From Capronia americana (taxonomy: Eukaryota > Ascomycota > Eurotiomycetes > Chaetothyriales > Herpotrichiellaceae), in NCBI GenBank assembly GCA_016110215.1, contig JADWQD010000006.1, forward strand, positions 1,240,001-1,304,000: DNA of 64,000 nucleotides, in the 5' to 3' direction. Positions within the stretch are counted from its first letter, which is position 1; each line of letters opens with the position of its first letter. Positions 21,089 through 31,139 of the stretch are shown piece after piece. The notes under the pieces were generated by a model. The model saw only the letters and a list, made by a program, of their open reading frames with translations. It was not told where the DNA came from and made no database searches. Position numbers and translations under genes: made by a program.

Positions 21089-22904
21089 TCATGACGAATT
21101 CCTTTCCAGAGTCTCCATGCCCGCTAGAACACCAGCTCCAATGATACCACCATCGCGAGCTTCCCTCAAGAACACGCTCTTTCCGCCGTCCTGGACGCCA
21201 GCCCTCATTACCAGACGGTCGATGAACCGCTGTGTTTGTTCTTTGAAGTTTGGATAGTGCTGTATGATGCCACCAGTGTACGCGATGACCAATTCTTCAG
21301 GGCCTGACTTCCATGCGCTCGAACCGGGAGCTGGTGAAAGACCATCCCGCGTATCACGCTGAAGGGACGGAAGAATCGGCTTCGGCGATGAAGGCTTACT
21401 GTCGGTCAAGACCATGCCGTCAGGAAGCGACGCAGGACTGCCGGGCTCCGACAAGGCGATCTCGCCCACAGTGGCCAGCAAACCGACGGTTGAAGCGGCA
21501 ATCAGCCCAGCGGATCGTACCTGAACAAGATGTGCGATCTTGCGGAGCGCCCCAGCTGAATGTGGCGACCATCCCCAGTTGGACGATTCAGGAGGTGGTA
21601 TACGACGTTTCAATTCGCCCGCCAGTTCTGAATCCGACCGGGCTCGTGCTACTACGGCACTAACAAAGGTCGTAGTGAAGCTGTAGCTGTGTACAATCGT
21701 CGCGGGAAGGGATGCTGCAGGTACAGGGGGTTTGTGTGCTCTGGTCATGTAGTCGAAGAAGATGATGCGCACCAATTCCCCGATATACCGACCTCCAGTC
21801 ATGTATTCCAAAGGCTGAAAGCCTGGTCGAGCACAGTGTTCATCGAGCTGCCGATCCCATTCCGTGGTTATGCTTTGCAAGGGACCACAGGCGCCAGCAA
21901 TCGTGATCTCACTATTGACGACGGTCTCGGTGGCTTCGGGTTTGTTCTTTTTTATGGATTCAACCTTGGCCTCACCTAAGCTTGAGAACTTCATGGGGAT
22001 AGTAGCGTTGACTCCAGTGCCTACAATGATAGCGGCAACAACCCGTGAGTTGGGTAGGGATTTGACGCTGTACGCCAGAGAAGCGAACGTCGCGATTGTA
22101 TCATTGGTGATGGCTGTAATCTTTAATCGGGGCAAAGGTCCAAGCTTCCTCCGCTTTGCTTTGGGAGATGAGCTCGTGGGAGATTGCCGGCGGGTGTGCC
22201 TTGCATAGCCTTGCAACAAGGTCGAGCCGAGATCAAGGTCGGAACTAATGGTGAAGCCTTTGCCCATGGGCATCAGTGTTGCGGACGACAGTTCTGTCTG
22301 GCTTGGTTCTTTGTCAGCAAGCTGGAATTGTGGGCTTGGTAAGAACCTACATCATGGGAAAACTGAAGGTGATACCCATTGCCAGCTCTTCTGGTACTGG
22401 CACTTTGCCCTGGTCTGAAGTCAACCGGTCACCCACAACCTCAGCAATGCAGTCACCAATCCAGGCGAAGAGGTCTTCGGTCTTGTCCATTTTCAAATGC
22501 TCTCCTATGGGCCACGCCTTCTCCAACGTCCGTCGTACTCGCGGGCGCTGGGCGTTTCTAATAGTTTCACGTGACCGTTCGACACCATTGGCAGTTGGGA
22601 GAAATTCCTCGGTGTCGCCTAAAAGCTCGATGAACGCGACTCGCAGGTTGGTGCCTCCGACATCAATAGCAAGAAACTGACCCGTCTCATGTCCCGTGGG
22701 CAATTTGGTGACGGGCGTTGGCAAGAACTGCTCATCGGAGCGTATGGCGAGCTCCTCGTAAACTTTGGAGAACTGATAGGCTAGGTTGTGTACCACATTG
22801 TCGTCGATAAGGAGAGGCTGAACGAACGCATCCAGTTCGCCTTCAAAGTCGTCGGGAGGTGGACTCCCATTGCTGGCCGACTGGACCGAAGCCAACTCCG
22901 ACAT
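21089..22904 (-). CDS. hexokinase-family sugar kinase, probably N-acetylglucosamine-kinase type (2 exons, 588 aa)
   Basis: ATP-dependent sugar kinase of the hexokinase fold. Exon 1 is 22904-22351 and exon 2 is 22301-21089. The 49-bp intron starts GTAGGT and ends CAAG, and joins to give the conserved segment FSFPMIQTELSSATLMPMGK. The small-domain phosphate-1 loop LAIDVGGTNLRV lies near residues 78-90. A TNDTIATFASLAY block and the second phosphate loop AAIIVGTGVNATI follow, and an adenosine-loop-like GGIIQHYP is near the C-terminus. Two features depart from classical glucose hexokinases. The usual T-K-G-F sugar-contacting motif reads G-K-G-F, and the N-T-E-W-G block is replaced by NSEITIAG. 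Both suggest the fungal GlcNAc-kinase or regulatory hexokinase-like (NAG5/HxkC/HxkD) group rather than glucose metabolism. At 588 residues it is about 100 longer than yeast hexokinase, with a serine/proline insertion near residues 480-530. GlcNAc catabolic partners are not in this window. Fold certain; substrate inferred. Confidence 0.88.
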
Positions 22905-23961
22905 GGTGGTGAACCGATGGTAAGGTGGTAGATCGTCGCTTGGAGTGGTTTCACAAGGCGGTACTTAGTACTCACGTGCAAGGCAACCAAGTAAGCATTG
23001 GAGAGGCGAGAAAATTGGTTTCCGAGGTCGGCGGAGAGGTAAGAATGTACGGAGCTTTCAGAGCGAGGAATGCTCCGGCTGTCTGAAAATTCAAAATCAA
23101 GCGCAGCTGTGACAAGCTCAAAGATAGAAACTCAGTCCTCATAAGGACGGATCTGTTGATGATGTTCTGTTGTTCAGATGTGACCCTGGAGTCGGATGTT
23201 ACGCTGGGAAGAAGGAGGAAACGGGAAAAGTCAGCCTCAAGCCTTTTCGAGCACGTACGAATCAGCACCCATTCAGGGAGACGTTTCAGGAGATTTAGAA
23301 CCCGCACCGCCTTCCACCATCGGCACTCATTTTGTGAAAGTTAGAATGAGGCTTAGGGCTAAACCCCACGTATGAAAACCTCAAGTTGGGGGAATTCCTT
23401 TCTGATCTGGAGCTCCATGCCATCTGCCACATGGCAACTGGGGCCATAGCCGTTCCTCGGAGCGCATAAACAGAACGTCCCAAGCATCTCTGACCCGATG
23501 CGAGAATCCATCCATCGGACCTGACATCGATGGCAGACCCCTCTGTAGAGGAGTAGCACGGAGCCGGCCAGAGCTAGGGCCTCTCTGTATAAGCTGCTTT
23601 GTTTGGAATTCCTATCTCTAACCACTTGAACTGCGTGACAGTTTACTGCCTTGCTTTAGATTCGTCACTTGAGGTGTTCGACGAGTGGTGCGGGCAGCAG
23701 AACGGAGTTGCCCGAGGTCTTCTTCCCAGCTCTGGTGCGGCCGCCCCCGGACACCAATGCATCCCCGATCCGAATCCCTAAACAACTGCGCTTGCCTTTC
23801 ACCTAAAATCATGCTTGACGATTCCCGAAACGAGCATCGAGGAGCATCAAACCCAACCACTCTCGGATATCCTTGCACGTTCTTGCGGGTCTGAGTTTTA
23901 GCGGAACTTCGTACTCCGTACAAGGCACCCCTCCGATTGATGCCTTGTCGCGCGAAGATTG
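22905..23961. other. divergent promoter region, kinase/GILT
   Basis: About 1.06 kb separating divergently transcribed genes, so it probably holds both promoters and 5' UTRs. A GTGAGT at about 22973 on the minus strand could be the donor of a 5'-UTR intron in the kinase transcript, but I cannot place a convincing acceptor. Confidence 0.45.
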
Positions 23962-24832
23962 ATGTCTAGGCTCTTCATCATGGGTAGCCAGACACCACTG
24001 TTCGACGAAAAACCCTCCTCGCACGACCCATTTACGCCCGCTAATGAGCTACCAACAATCAATAACCAGGATCCTCGAAGACAACAAAAACAATGTGTTC
24101 TCAAGCGAGTTATCCCTGCCTTCCTCACGCTCCTGATGGTAGTCTACCTCTTCCGCACGACGTTTGTCTGCCATCATCACTATGAACCCGCTCTATCCTT
24201 GGGAGCAGCGGGGGATGAAGAAAAAGTACCGCTAGAGATACACATCATGTCGAAATGTCCAGACGCGAGGGATTGCCTGCGCGAGTTGATTGTGCCAACA
24301 ATGGTGCAAGTCTCAGAGAAGGTGGACTTGACGATGTCATTCATTGGAAGGTACATCTACCTGTCCCTTGTGACGAGAGAAGCCTGTCTGATGTCTCTAC
24401 AGCATTGACCCAAATTCCGACGCAGTGTCGTGTAAGCATGGCCCAGGCGAGTGCCTCGGCAACGTCATCCTTCTCTGCGCCGCCAAAATCTACCCTGACA
24501 TGAAGCTATGGCTTGGATACGCCAATTGTATGATTTCCGACTATCCCGACATCCCGAAGCGAGACCTGGTCGAAAGCTGTGCAATGGAACATGGTCTGGA
24601 CTTCCAGAAACTCAACTCATGTATCAGCAATGAAGGAGAGGGCATCGACTTGCTCCGAGCCAGCATTGAAAGAAGCCAGGAGAACAACGTTACAAAGAGC
24701 TGTACGGTCAGACTCGCAGGCGAGATCCGATGTATTCGTGACGGCGGAGAATGGTATGATTGTCCCGGCGGCAGCTCTGTTGAAGACCTGGTTGGTGATA
24801 TCAACAAACTGTACAACCAAGCCAGCCTTTGA
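23962..24832 (+). CDS. GILT-like thiol reductase, type II membrane protein (2 exons, 272 aa)
   Basis: Homologue of gamma-interferon-inducible lysosomal thiol reductase, a thioredoxin-related family that reduces disulfides in acidic compartments. Exons are 23962-24350 and 24403-24832; the intron starts GTACAT and ends ACAG and leaves 273 codons. The first ~47 residues are hydrophilic. A single membrane anchor follows at about 48-66 (VIPAFLTLLMVVYLF), and the domain begins near 90. The catalytic pair is CPDARDC (Cys99 and Cys105), a C-X5-C spacing instead of the animal C-X2-C. The family signature CQHG-X2-EC-X2-N-X4-C is met as CKHGPGECLGNVILLC, with Gln changed to Lys. Further paired cysteines near the C-terminus are conserved. 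A second in-frame ATG at 23980 is an alternative start. The protein is presumably vacuolar or secretory, with the domain in the lumen. It converges on the next small gene, with about 120 bp between stops. Confidence 0.85.
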
Positions 24833-24955
24833 GACGGCTATCCGAGTAACCAATCGTGGCGAGATTTGAGCTTGATGTTGTTGCAATAGCATGATACCCC
24901 GGAGCGAGTTTTGACTTCTCAGCACGCTTCGGTTTCTGTGCTGCTTGAGACTGGT

Positions 24956-25279
24956 TCAGATGTATCTGAACATGTTCTCCTTCACAGATCGCTTCATCGC
25001 CACAGGCTTTCCACCTTCAAGTTCGAGTCCGTATTCGCCCCCTTCGCCTGACATGGTTTCCATGGCTTGCTTCATTTCCTCGTCTAACTCTGCCATGGAC
25101 TTGTGTGTCTTCTTGAGCTTATCCATGGCTTCTTTCTTTTTGGCCGAAGCTGCTGCATCTTGCGACTGAGGAGCAGGCTCGCTTTTAGTAGCCGTCGAGG
25201 CGAGTCGTGCCTGGCTCAATGCATGCCTGAATACACCACACTGGGTTACACGTAATCCCGCTGCTGACGCCAACTTCAT
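24956..25279 (-). CDS. small mitochondrial-type conserved protein (107 aa)
   Basis: Function unknown. The chosen start at 25279 gives an N-terminus rich in Arg, Ala and Ser without acids (MKLASAAGLRVTQCGVFRHA), a typical mitochondrial presequence followed by a likely cleavage region near LASTATK. The rest is a lysine/glutamate-rich amphipathic helix (residues about 55-85: KKKEAMDKLKKTHKSMAELD) and a distinctive C-terminal block GKPVAMKRSVKENMFRYI. I believe this block recurs in uncharacterised ascomycete proteins, though I cannot verify that here. The frame stays open upstream but without a better ATG. It lies between the convergent GILT gene and the divergent TOA2 gene, sharing a roughly 330-bp promoter with the latter. 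Confidence 0.7.
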   Translation of the reverse strand: MKLASAAGLRVTQCGVFRHALSQARLASTATKSEPAPQSQDAAASAKKKEAMDKLKKTHKSMAELDEEMKQAMETMSGEGGEYGLELEGGKPVAMKRSVKENMFRYI

Positions 25280-25606
25280 TCTGGTTTCCAGATTGATGTA
25301 GAGCTTATCATGGGCAGCTGTTAGATTGGAAGAGAGGGAGGAAGAAAGTGACGATTCTCTTTGCTTCACTGGAGCAGAAGTGACGCCAGGCAGAGAAGGA
25401 GCTTGCCAAGACCGGGGGTGGTGCCCCGCCAATCACGCAGGATGGCTCCCCGACGCCGCTTGTCAAGCCAACATACATACCTTTCTCTCCTCACAATCAC
25501 TTCTAACTCTCTTTTCGGTTCACTCTGGTTTGCCTGATCTGCTCTCTTCAGGACTTTATAGTCGCTCCTCAACGGCGGCGACAAAGTCATATCGAGCAAA
25601 CCAGCA
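25280..25606. promoter_or_regulatory. short bidirectional promoter
   Basis: 327 bp between the divergent starts of the small mitochondrial-type protein and TOA2, so both core promoters must lie here or overlap the 5' UTRs. It is pyrimidine-rich on the plus strand around 25485-25530 (ctctcctcacaatcactt), as often seen near fungal transcription starts. No clear TATA box was seen. Confidence 0.5.
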
Positions 25607-26098
25607 ATGGCAACTCAACAGTATTATGAGCTGTATCGCGGCAGTAGGTAGGCATTCCCGGTGCAGTTTGCCACCCTTTGAGCACTGCTGCCTTCCTCCA
25701 TTGTGTGCGCGTGACAATAGACTGCATCAAATATTGACAAGAACTGTGCAGTATTGGCGATGCGCTCATCGATACCATTGACGACTTGATCAATGATGGC
25801 CGAATTGAACCTCAACTGGCAATGAAGATCCTAAGCAATTTCGACCGTGCGATTGCTGAGACGCTTGCAGAGAAAGTCAAGTCAAGGCTGACGTTCAAGG
25901 TCTGCAGCCACAAGGCACACGCGCCTTAATATCGACTAATACAGTACGCAGGGCCACCTCGAAACCTACCGCTTCTGTGACGATGTGTGGACTTTCCTTG
26001 TGAAAGACGTTAAGTTTAAGAGCGATGGCGGTCAGGAATTTCACGCGGACAAGGTCAAGATCGTCAGCTGCAACTCCAAGAAGCCAGGTGAAGCATAA
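25607..26098 (+). CDS. TOA2: transcription initiation factor IIA gamma (small) subunit (3 exons, 111 aa)
   Basis: General transcription factor that stabilises TBP on the TATA box together with the TOA1 large subunit. Exons are 25607-25647, 25752-25899 and 25952-26098. The introns (GTAGGC..GCAG, 104 bp; GTCTGC..GCAG, 52 bp) restore the full family pattern. The N-terminal four-helix-bundle part starts MATQQYYELYRGSSIGDAL and continues through TIDDLINDGRIEPQLAMKIL and a SNFDRAIAETLAEKVKSRLTFK segment. The C-terminal beta-barrel half begins GHLETYRFCDDVWTFLVKD and ends with VKIVSCNSKK. Length and both domains agree with eukaryotic TFIIA gamma (about 105-125 residues). The first exon has only 13 complete codons, so automated gene finders may miss the correct start. 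Confidence 0.96.
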
Positions 26099-26737
26099 GA
26101 TGAACAGCTATGACGGCGTTGCATGCATCATTGTGATGGGGCGTCTGGGGATTGACTGGATAGCATGGAACACGGCGCAGTGGCGACAAACCCAACCAAC
26201 AGAGCCTTTTGGTATCATGACACACTTTCACGAAGCAACATTGCATTACACTGGTTTGGCGGCTTTGACACAAATTATGGCTCTCTCAGGACGAGCCACA
26301 AATTAGATACCCTGAGCAGGTTATGCGCAACAATGGCTGGGCTGCAGATAGCGACCAGCAATCGTTCAAACGTCGAGAAATGAGATTCTCCATCTTAATC
26401 TCGTTTTATTCTTCTCAATTGTTGTTTGTCTCGTTGTCTTTGCTCATTACATGAGGTATCACTCTGTTACGCGCCTAGTAAACCATTTGCGTTGCAAGTG
26501 GGGGACGCGGCCTGACCACGCCTGCCCGCACTTGACCTTTCGCGCTCACTCATAGTCATTTCTTTATTGTACTACCACTGCCTTGCGTGCTTCTGTCATT
26601 GACTGCCCAGAGTGCGCCGTGATCGAACAAACAGCATGCATATACGGCTACGAGGAACGAATAATCCCCAGCGCTCCAATCCTCCTTGAACTCCCGCTTT
26701 AGCTGGGCTTCCCAAGTCGGAGCCCACCGCCTGAGCA
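26099..26737. other. intergenic, nothing recognised
   Basis: About 640 bp between two plus-strand genes: TOA2 terminator plus promoter of the next gene. It has a T-rich tract near 26400-26445. No coding or structural signal was seen. Confidence 0.5.
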
Positions 26738-27854
26738 ATGGCACGCACCCTACCCTGGAACGTCAGGCATGAACCACCGGCAACAAAGCCACGAGCGACA
26801 GCAGCACCTCGCCCCAAGCAGGGGAAAGTGTCTTCCCCTGCAGACCATGACAAGTCCGAGGATGAGGAGACATCGAGCAACCGGGGTCGTGTGTCTAAAC
26901 CGGATATTACACCAAGATCAAACCGTTTGTACCTCTAAGCACAGGGCGCATAGGGTCTTACTAACGTATTTAGGGAGGACGCCTTCTTCGTCTCCCGTCC
27001 GTGGCCCTCCAACCGTCGAGTGAGCTATCCGATGCGGTCTTGAGAAATGCTTCGATTCTAACCCATACACCAGGTCAATGCATGAAGGGTACGACAGAGA
27101 TGACGCCTATATCATGGTCGAAGACGAGTTTCAGACGGTGGCACAGTCATATACCGCCCACCTACACCACGCTGAATACAAGAGGCTGGTCAAACAAGCT
27201 CGACAAGCTCCTCCAAAAGCCCTCCCTGCACCGACCTCGCCTATGTCTAAGGAAGCAAAGAATCGGTTGAGGACGGCGGCGCTTGAACTAAGGCAGGGGG
27301 AAACTTTGCGGCGCATCACAGGTAACGGGTTACACGGAGATGAAGGCGAGGACGACAAAGTGGCCAACCTGTGGTCCGGTACCAGTCTGGCCCCGCTCAT
27401 GGCTGGTGGGAAACAACAAAAGCGATCGTTGATGGGATTGGAACGCATATCGAGCAGCACCAAAGCTGGACTAGGCCTGACCAGAAACCTGCGCTCCCGA
27501 AAGGAGACCGGAGAGGGGGATGAGGATGATGCTGTTGACCTAAACGATATGCAACACAAGGCGCCTCAACGATGGAAGGAAGCGGTCCATGCCATGGACT
27601 CTCAAACGGTCTCGGTGACTCGAGCAGTTGAGGAAAGTTTCACTGAACTCAGACCTGCTTCAAACGATGTCAAGCCCACAATGCGTCCTTTGACTAAACG
27701 GAAATTTACCTTTGACTTTGATGACGGCTGGGATGCACCGGAAACGGTCGTCGTCAAATCTGGGGATGACAGACGGAAGCCGAGGCCAGCACCACTTCCA
27801 GACAAAGCGCGAGAGAAAAGGTCAAGACTAGATGAAGTGCCCATGTGGTTATGA
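26738..27854 (+). CDS. ascomycete-specific protein of unknown function (3 exons, 337 aa)
   Basis: No known function recognised. Exons 26738-26924, 26974-27019 and 27074-27854 give 338 codons. Intron 1 has donor GTTTGT, a perfect TACTAAC-type branch site and acceptor TTTAG. Intron 2 runs GTGAGC to CCAG. An alternative donor (26929) with acceptor GAG would also keep frame but looks weaker. The N-terminus begins MARTLPW and is basic, serine- and proline-rich, so probably disordered. It leads to an acidic helical block (residues about 85-125) containing DDAYIMVEDEFQTVAQSYTA and HLHHAEYKRLVKQAR, which I recall as the conserved core of otherwise uncharacterised fungal proteins. The remainder is low complexity with a basic cluster near the end. 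The composition suggests a nuclear protein, but nothing more specific is supportable. Confidence 0.75.
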
Positions 27855-28197
27855 TCATTTCGTCTGTGGCTCCATCTTATGTCCAGCACCCTCCCAGTTC
27901 GCTATCCAATATCATCGCCTGCTATCGATCATCGTTGAAAAAGAGCTCGTTGGGAGAGTCCAGTCGCCGTCAAGGCCAACTGTCTCTTGTGCAAATGTCG
28001 TTTGTTTCCGCTCTTGGATCTCGTTGTGAGTCCCATCGTTGTCCATGCCGCTGTGTATCTCGCCCGCTCTCAGACAACCGCCTTTGCAGCGTTGTGCATT
28101 GACTGCGCGTCCTCCCGCGCCTTCTCCACCAATGCAGGTTTTCTAAGACTGGAAATCAGTGCTATTCCCGTGAGAATGATCATTGGCTTCATGGATC
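27855..28197. other. short convergent intergenic region
   Basis: About 340 bp between the stop codons of two convergent genes; terminators only. No feature recognised. Confidence 0.5.
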
Positions 28198-28437
28198 TTA
28201 CCCTTGACAGTCCACACCAAGGGTGACCTCTTCACGGCGGAAGTTGGTCGGGTTCCCCTTCAAGCAGCAAGTGTCAGTCTCCTCTCAGTCATCGAGTCTG
28301 TCTCGAGGGCAATGGCTTACAATCACCAGTTTTCTCTCTTCCTTTGGAGCAGCCTGGCCGGAGCGACGCTTCAACTTGCCCTTCAACCAGTCAACCTTCT
28401 TCATCACCGACGCTCTCAACTTCCCGAAGCCTGCCAT
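28198..28437 (-). CDS. 58-residue basic microprotein with CRIB-like motif (2 exons)
   Basis: A small gene split by an intron. Exon 1 is 28437-28321 (39 codons, phase 0) and exon 2 is 28257-28198 (19 codons plus TAA). The 63-bp intron starts GTAAGC, has a CTGAC branch site and ends GAAG. The N-terminal part is a highly basic amphipathic helix (MAGFGKLRASVMKKVDWLKG, then KLKRR), suitable for binding membrane phospholipids. The splice junction creates KLVIGNPTNFRREEVTLGVD. This resembles the core of the Cdc42/Rac-interactive-binding motif (I-S-x-P-x-x-F-x-H-x-x-H-V-G): I39, P42, F45 and the later G are kept, but the histidines are replaced. A small GTPase-binding peptide is therefore possible, but a degenerate motif in a short protein can arise by chance. 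It shares a convergent terminator region with the upstream plus-strand gene. Confidence 0.55.
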
Positions 28438-29963
28438 TGTGTCTGTGGTATGTTGTTGGTATGTTGGTTGGTATAGTCTGTTGGATTGTATGTGGTCTTT
28501 GATGTGTACGGTGAGAGTGTCGGTGGTTCGAATCAGACACAAGTCAGAGTTGACTCAGGCAACAGATATACCCAGGAAGAGACCCGTAACGCCGTGAGAA
28601 AGCGGATCTCGACGACTCCGTTTGATTCGCCGTCGCCGTTTGCTGAGCGAGGTGAAGCGACGGGGATGTCGTTTGCAGTGAACGAGACATGTACGAATGA
28701 GTGACAATGAGTTGGACGCAGAATGAAACGCGGCAAGAATGGCAGATCTGAGAAATGAAAGAACAATACAGATCAAGAAGAAAGGGCCGAGACGTGCTGA
28801 TGGTCAGGCCATTGCTTCGGTCGTGGCGGTCAACAGCCTCGGAGAGGGCAGTTGTGAGGACAGCCAAGTGCAGAGTCAGAAGTGTGATGGCAGAATATGC
28901 GGAGCCCTCCACTGTGCCAAACGCGGGTCTTCAAGATTCACATTTCCATGCCACAGGACAATGGGGGTGTACTGTTGAACACTGTCCGGGCTCTAAATAA
29001 CGTCCGAGGATGCTGCGACGCTCTGGTGGCTGGCCATGGGAGGTCAATGAACCCTTACACGAGCCAACATGAAAGGGAACAGCCCAAAGATATGCATTTC
29101 AATCACGACCGACGACGCCGTTTTCACGGGCGCCACCGTCTGAAAAAGTGGGTCTTCATTGACACAAGCAGCATTCACGCGTGCTTCAGCCTCCCTCCCA
29201 CATGCCGTTGATGCAGGCATCCGTGCGACCCCATTCCTCGGGTTGATCCATTGGCGTGGAGACTAGCTCCGACGGTTCCAGCATGCATGGGATGTGGCAG
29301 TTTTTCCCTTCCTGTGTCGACCGATGTTGCTGCTTCCGTACGAGAGCCCACGGCAGGGAGATCATGCGTTGTTTGCTGTTGACGACCGCCCGATCGATCG
29401 ACCGGTCTCCGAGGTTACACGGCATGCAGGCGAGGAGCAGGACCTTCCAGAAGAAATTACCACAGCTTTCGGATCTTAGCTACGTACGATGTAAGTACGA
29501 GCACTCGTACCTCAAGAGTGTGCAGATCTTTCTGAAACCCTTGCTTTTTGGGGAAGTGGAGGGAAGAGAACAGAAGGGGGGAGTGAGTCTCTTTTCAGAT
29601 CATCGGCGGGACTGCCACTGAGCCACATACTGCGGGTGATGCAAGGTGTGATGGCCATGACCGAGATCCCCAGGGTGAGCTTTCACTTGCGAGGATGCAT
29701 TTGTTTACATCGTCCAAATGTAGGAGATGGCATCACCTACGAGTCCAGTATCCAGTCAGCCACTTTCCTGCCCCAGGATTGGATCTACAAGGCCGCCGTC
29801 GTTGCCACGGTAGTTCTTCACCAGTCTACTCTGCAGCCCACGCAGCCCACACGATTCAGATCTATTGCCTCCTCGACGTGATCGATACGATACGATAGGG
29901 CAGGGGGCGCCGAAACTTCTCCAGTCGAACTTCTATTCCTTAACCCTTGACCTTGCTCGCGCT
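28438..29963. other. long intergenic stretch, no gene supported
   Basis: About 1.5 kb between the microprotein start and the stop codon of the FMN-binding gene. Several overlapping short frames exist on both strands without family resemblance or splice-supported extension. A T-loop-like GGTTCGAATCA at about 28527 is not part of a foldable tRNA. Confidence 0.45.
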
Positions 29964-31139
29964 TCAATCCTGGCTCCGATCCTCCAAGGCCGCCAACGCA
30001 TACTTCTCATTCTCGCTGTTCCGCTCGCGCGCAAAACTAACAACATGCTCAGGCACGAGCGGTACAAGATTGGCCTTCCCGTCTACGACACTCGCGCCCT
30101 CGTAAGGCACAGGCTCGCCGAACGACTCCCACACAGGGATTGTCCCCGTCCAGACCGTGGCGCGTACATCCGCGCGGTCCAGATCCTTCCTCTCATCCCT
30201 GGGTCCGCCGACACGGATCTTCCCACTCCCGCCTACGACCTTCACCTTCAGAATGCTCGTGCTGGACATCTCGGCCGCGTCGGGGGGCACGCGCGTATGC
30301 GCCCACCGGCCCGCGACCACGCTGTTGGTCACCGTTTCCATGGCCCACAGCTTCTCCTCCACCGAAGTCACCAGCGTGGCGTACCCGTACAGGGTGGCGG
30401 ATCTGTAATTCACGTCGTGCGTGTTGGGCGTCAACGTGAGGATCAGGCCGTCGACCTTGGTGGCCGAGATGGTTACGGGCAGGCCTTGGGCGGGCGCAGG
30501 TGCGTCCGGTGGTGACGATGATGCATCGGTCTCGCTCTCGGCGCGGCGCGATAGATTCATCAGTCGCGAACTGACATATCCGTGGAGGTAGACGTCGAGG
30601 GGCTCGCCCAGAGAGGAGGACGGGTGGTCGAACGAGGCGGCCACACCGACCATCTGAATGGAGTCAGCCTTTTAGTTCCCTGCGAATAGGGCAGGGCATA
30701 GTAGGGCATAGGAGGGCATAGTAGGGCATAGTAGGGCATATTAGGGCATATTAGGGCAGTGGAGAGGAGTAACTTCAACCAGGCGGGACGGGGAGTGAGT
30801 GGGCCAAGGCACGGGAAGGAAAGGGAAGGTCAGAGACTCGACTCGACTCGACTCGACTCGAATCTGCTCGACTCACAGGCAATGTCACGGGAAACGGATT
30901 CGCCGGATCTGGCGTGTTAAACGAGACATGAACGACCGTGCTCGTGTTGATTATGGTGTGGATTTGCTCGAGATCGTACGTTGCTACGTGTTGAAGAATG
31001 GGAGAGTTAGTACGAGGTATGGGCATGGCAAAGTAGAGTTTCCTTCTTGGGGGATCTTCCCCAACTCACCTCGCTGGTTATACCGATTGACCTTGTTGAT
31101 GGGCGTCTTGGGATACTCGAGCGTGCGTCCGTGGCCCAT
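29964..31139 (-). CDS. FMN-binding split-barrel protein, pyridoxamine-5'-phosphate-oxidase-related (3 exons, 288 aa)
   Basis: Member of the flavin-nucleotide-binding split-barrel group (Pyridox_ox_2-like), small flavoproteins of uncertain substrate. Exons are 31139-31070, 30983-30877 and 30653-29964. Introns are 86 bp (GTGAGT..GTAG) and 223 bp (GTGAGT..TCAG). The joined N-terminus reads TPINKVNRYNQRATYDLEQI, the conserved opening of the family. It is followed by STVVHVSFNT and, across intron 2, PVTLP-MVGVAASFD, then LDVYLHGYVSSRLM. The C-terminal half carries the block NYRSATLYGYATLVTSVEEKLWAM, matching the second barrel part that completes the flavin site. The residues that would contact FMN phosphate (R/S in VNYRSATLYG) are present. 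It could be a flavin reductase or oxidase; nitro-reduction is seen in some relatives. Intron 2 is oddly long and consists largely of two tandem repeats (annotated separately). Confidence 0.85.
30691..30760. repeat. 10-bp minisatellite inside an intron
   Basis: Seven head-to-tail copies of a 10-bp unit, consensus GTAGGGCATA, differing only at the first two positions or the last unit. It lies within intron 2 of the FMN-binding protein gene. Confidence 0.95.
30835..30876. repeat. 5-bp ACTCG microsatellite inside an intron
   Basis: Five perfect ACTCG units (30836-30860) followed by decayed copies that run into the splice donor on the minus strand. It is next to exon 2 of the FMN-binding protein gene, so slippage could alter the distance to, or the sequence of, the donor. 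Confidence 0.95.

Noticed and set aside
22972..23307. Possible upstream coding exon of the sugar kinase
   Set aside because: A donor-like GTGAGT is present but no acceptor joins it in frame to the kinase start; at most a 5'-UTR intron.
25280..25432. N-terminal extension of the small mitochondrial-type protein
   Set aside because: It needs a non-ATG start and would bury the good mitochondrial presequence; the ATG at 25279 is preferred.
28450..28545. A-box-like TGGTATAGTCTG and B-box-like GGTTCGAATCA at about tRNA spacing
   Set aside because: The T-arm does not pair (GGTGG against CAGAC) and no acceptor stem can be formed, so no tRNA.
29865..30515. 216-residue plus-strand open frame
   Set aside because: Antisense to the FMN-binding protein gene; the opposite strand has conserved blocks and consistent splice sites.
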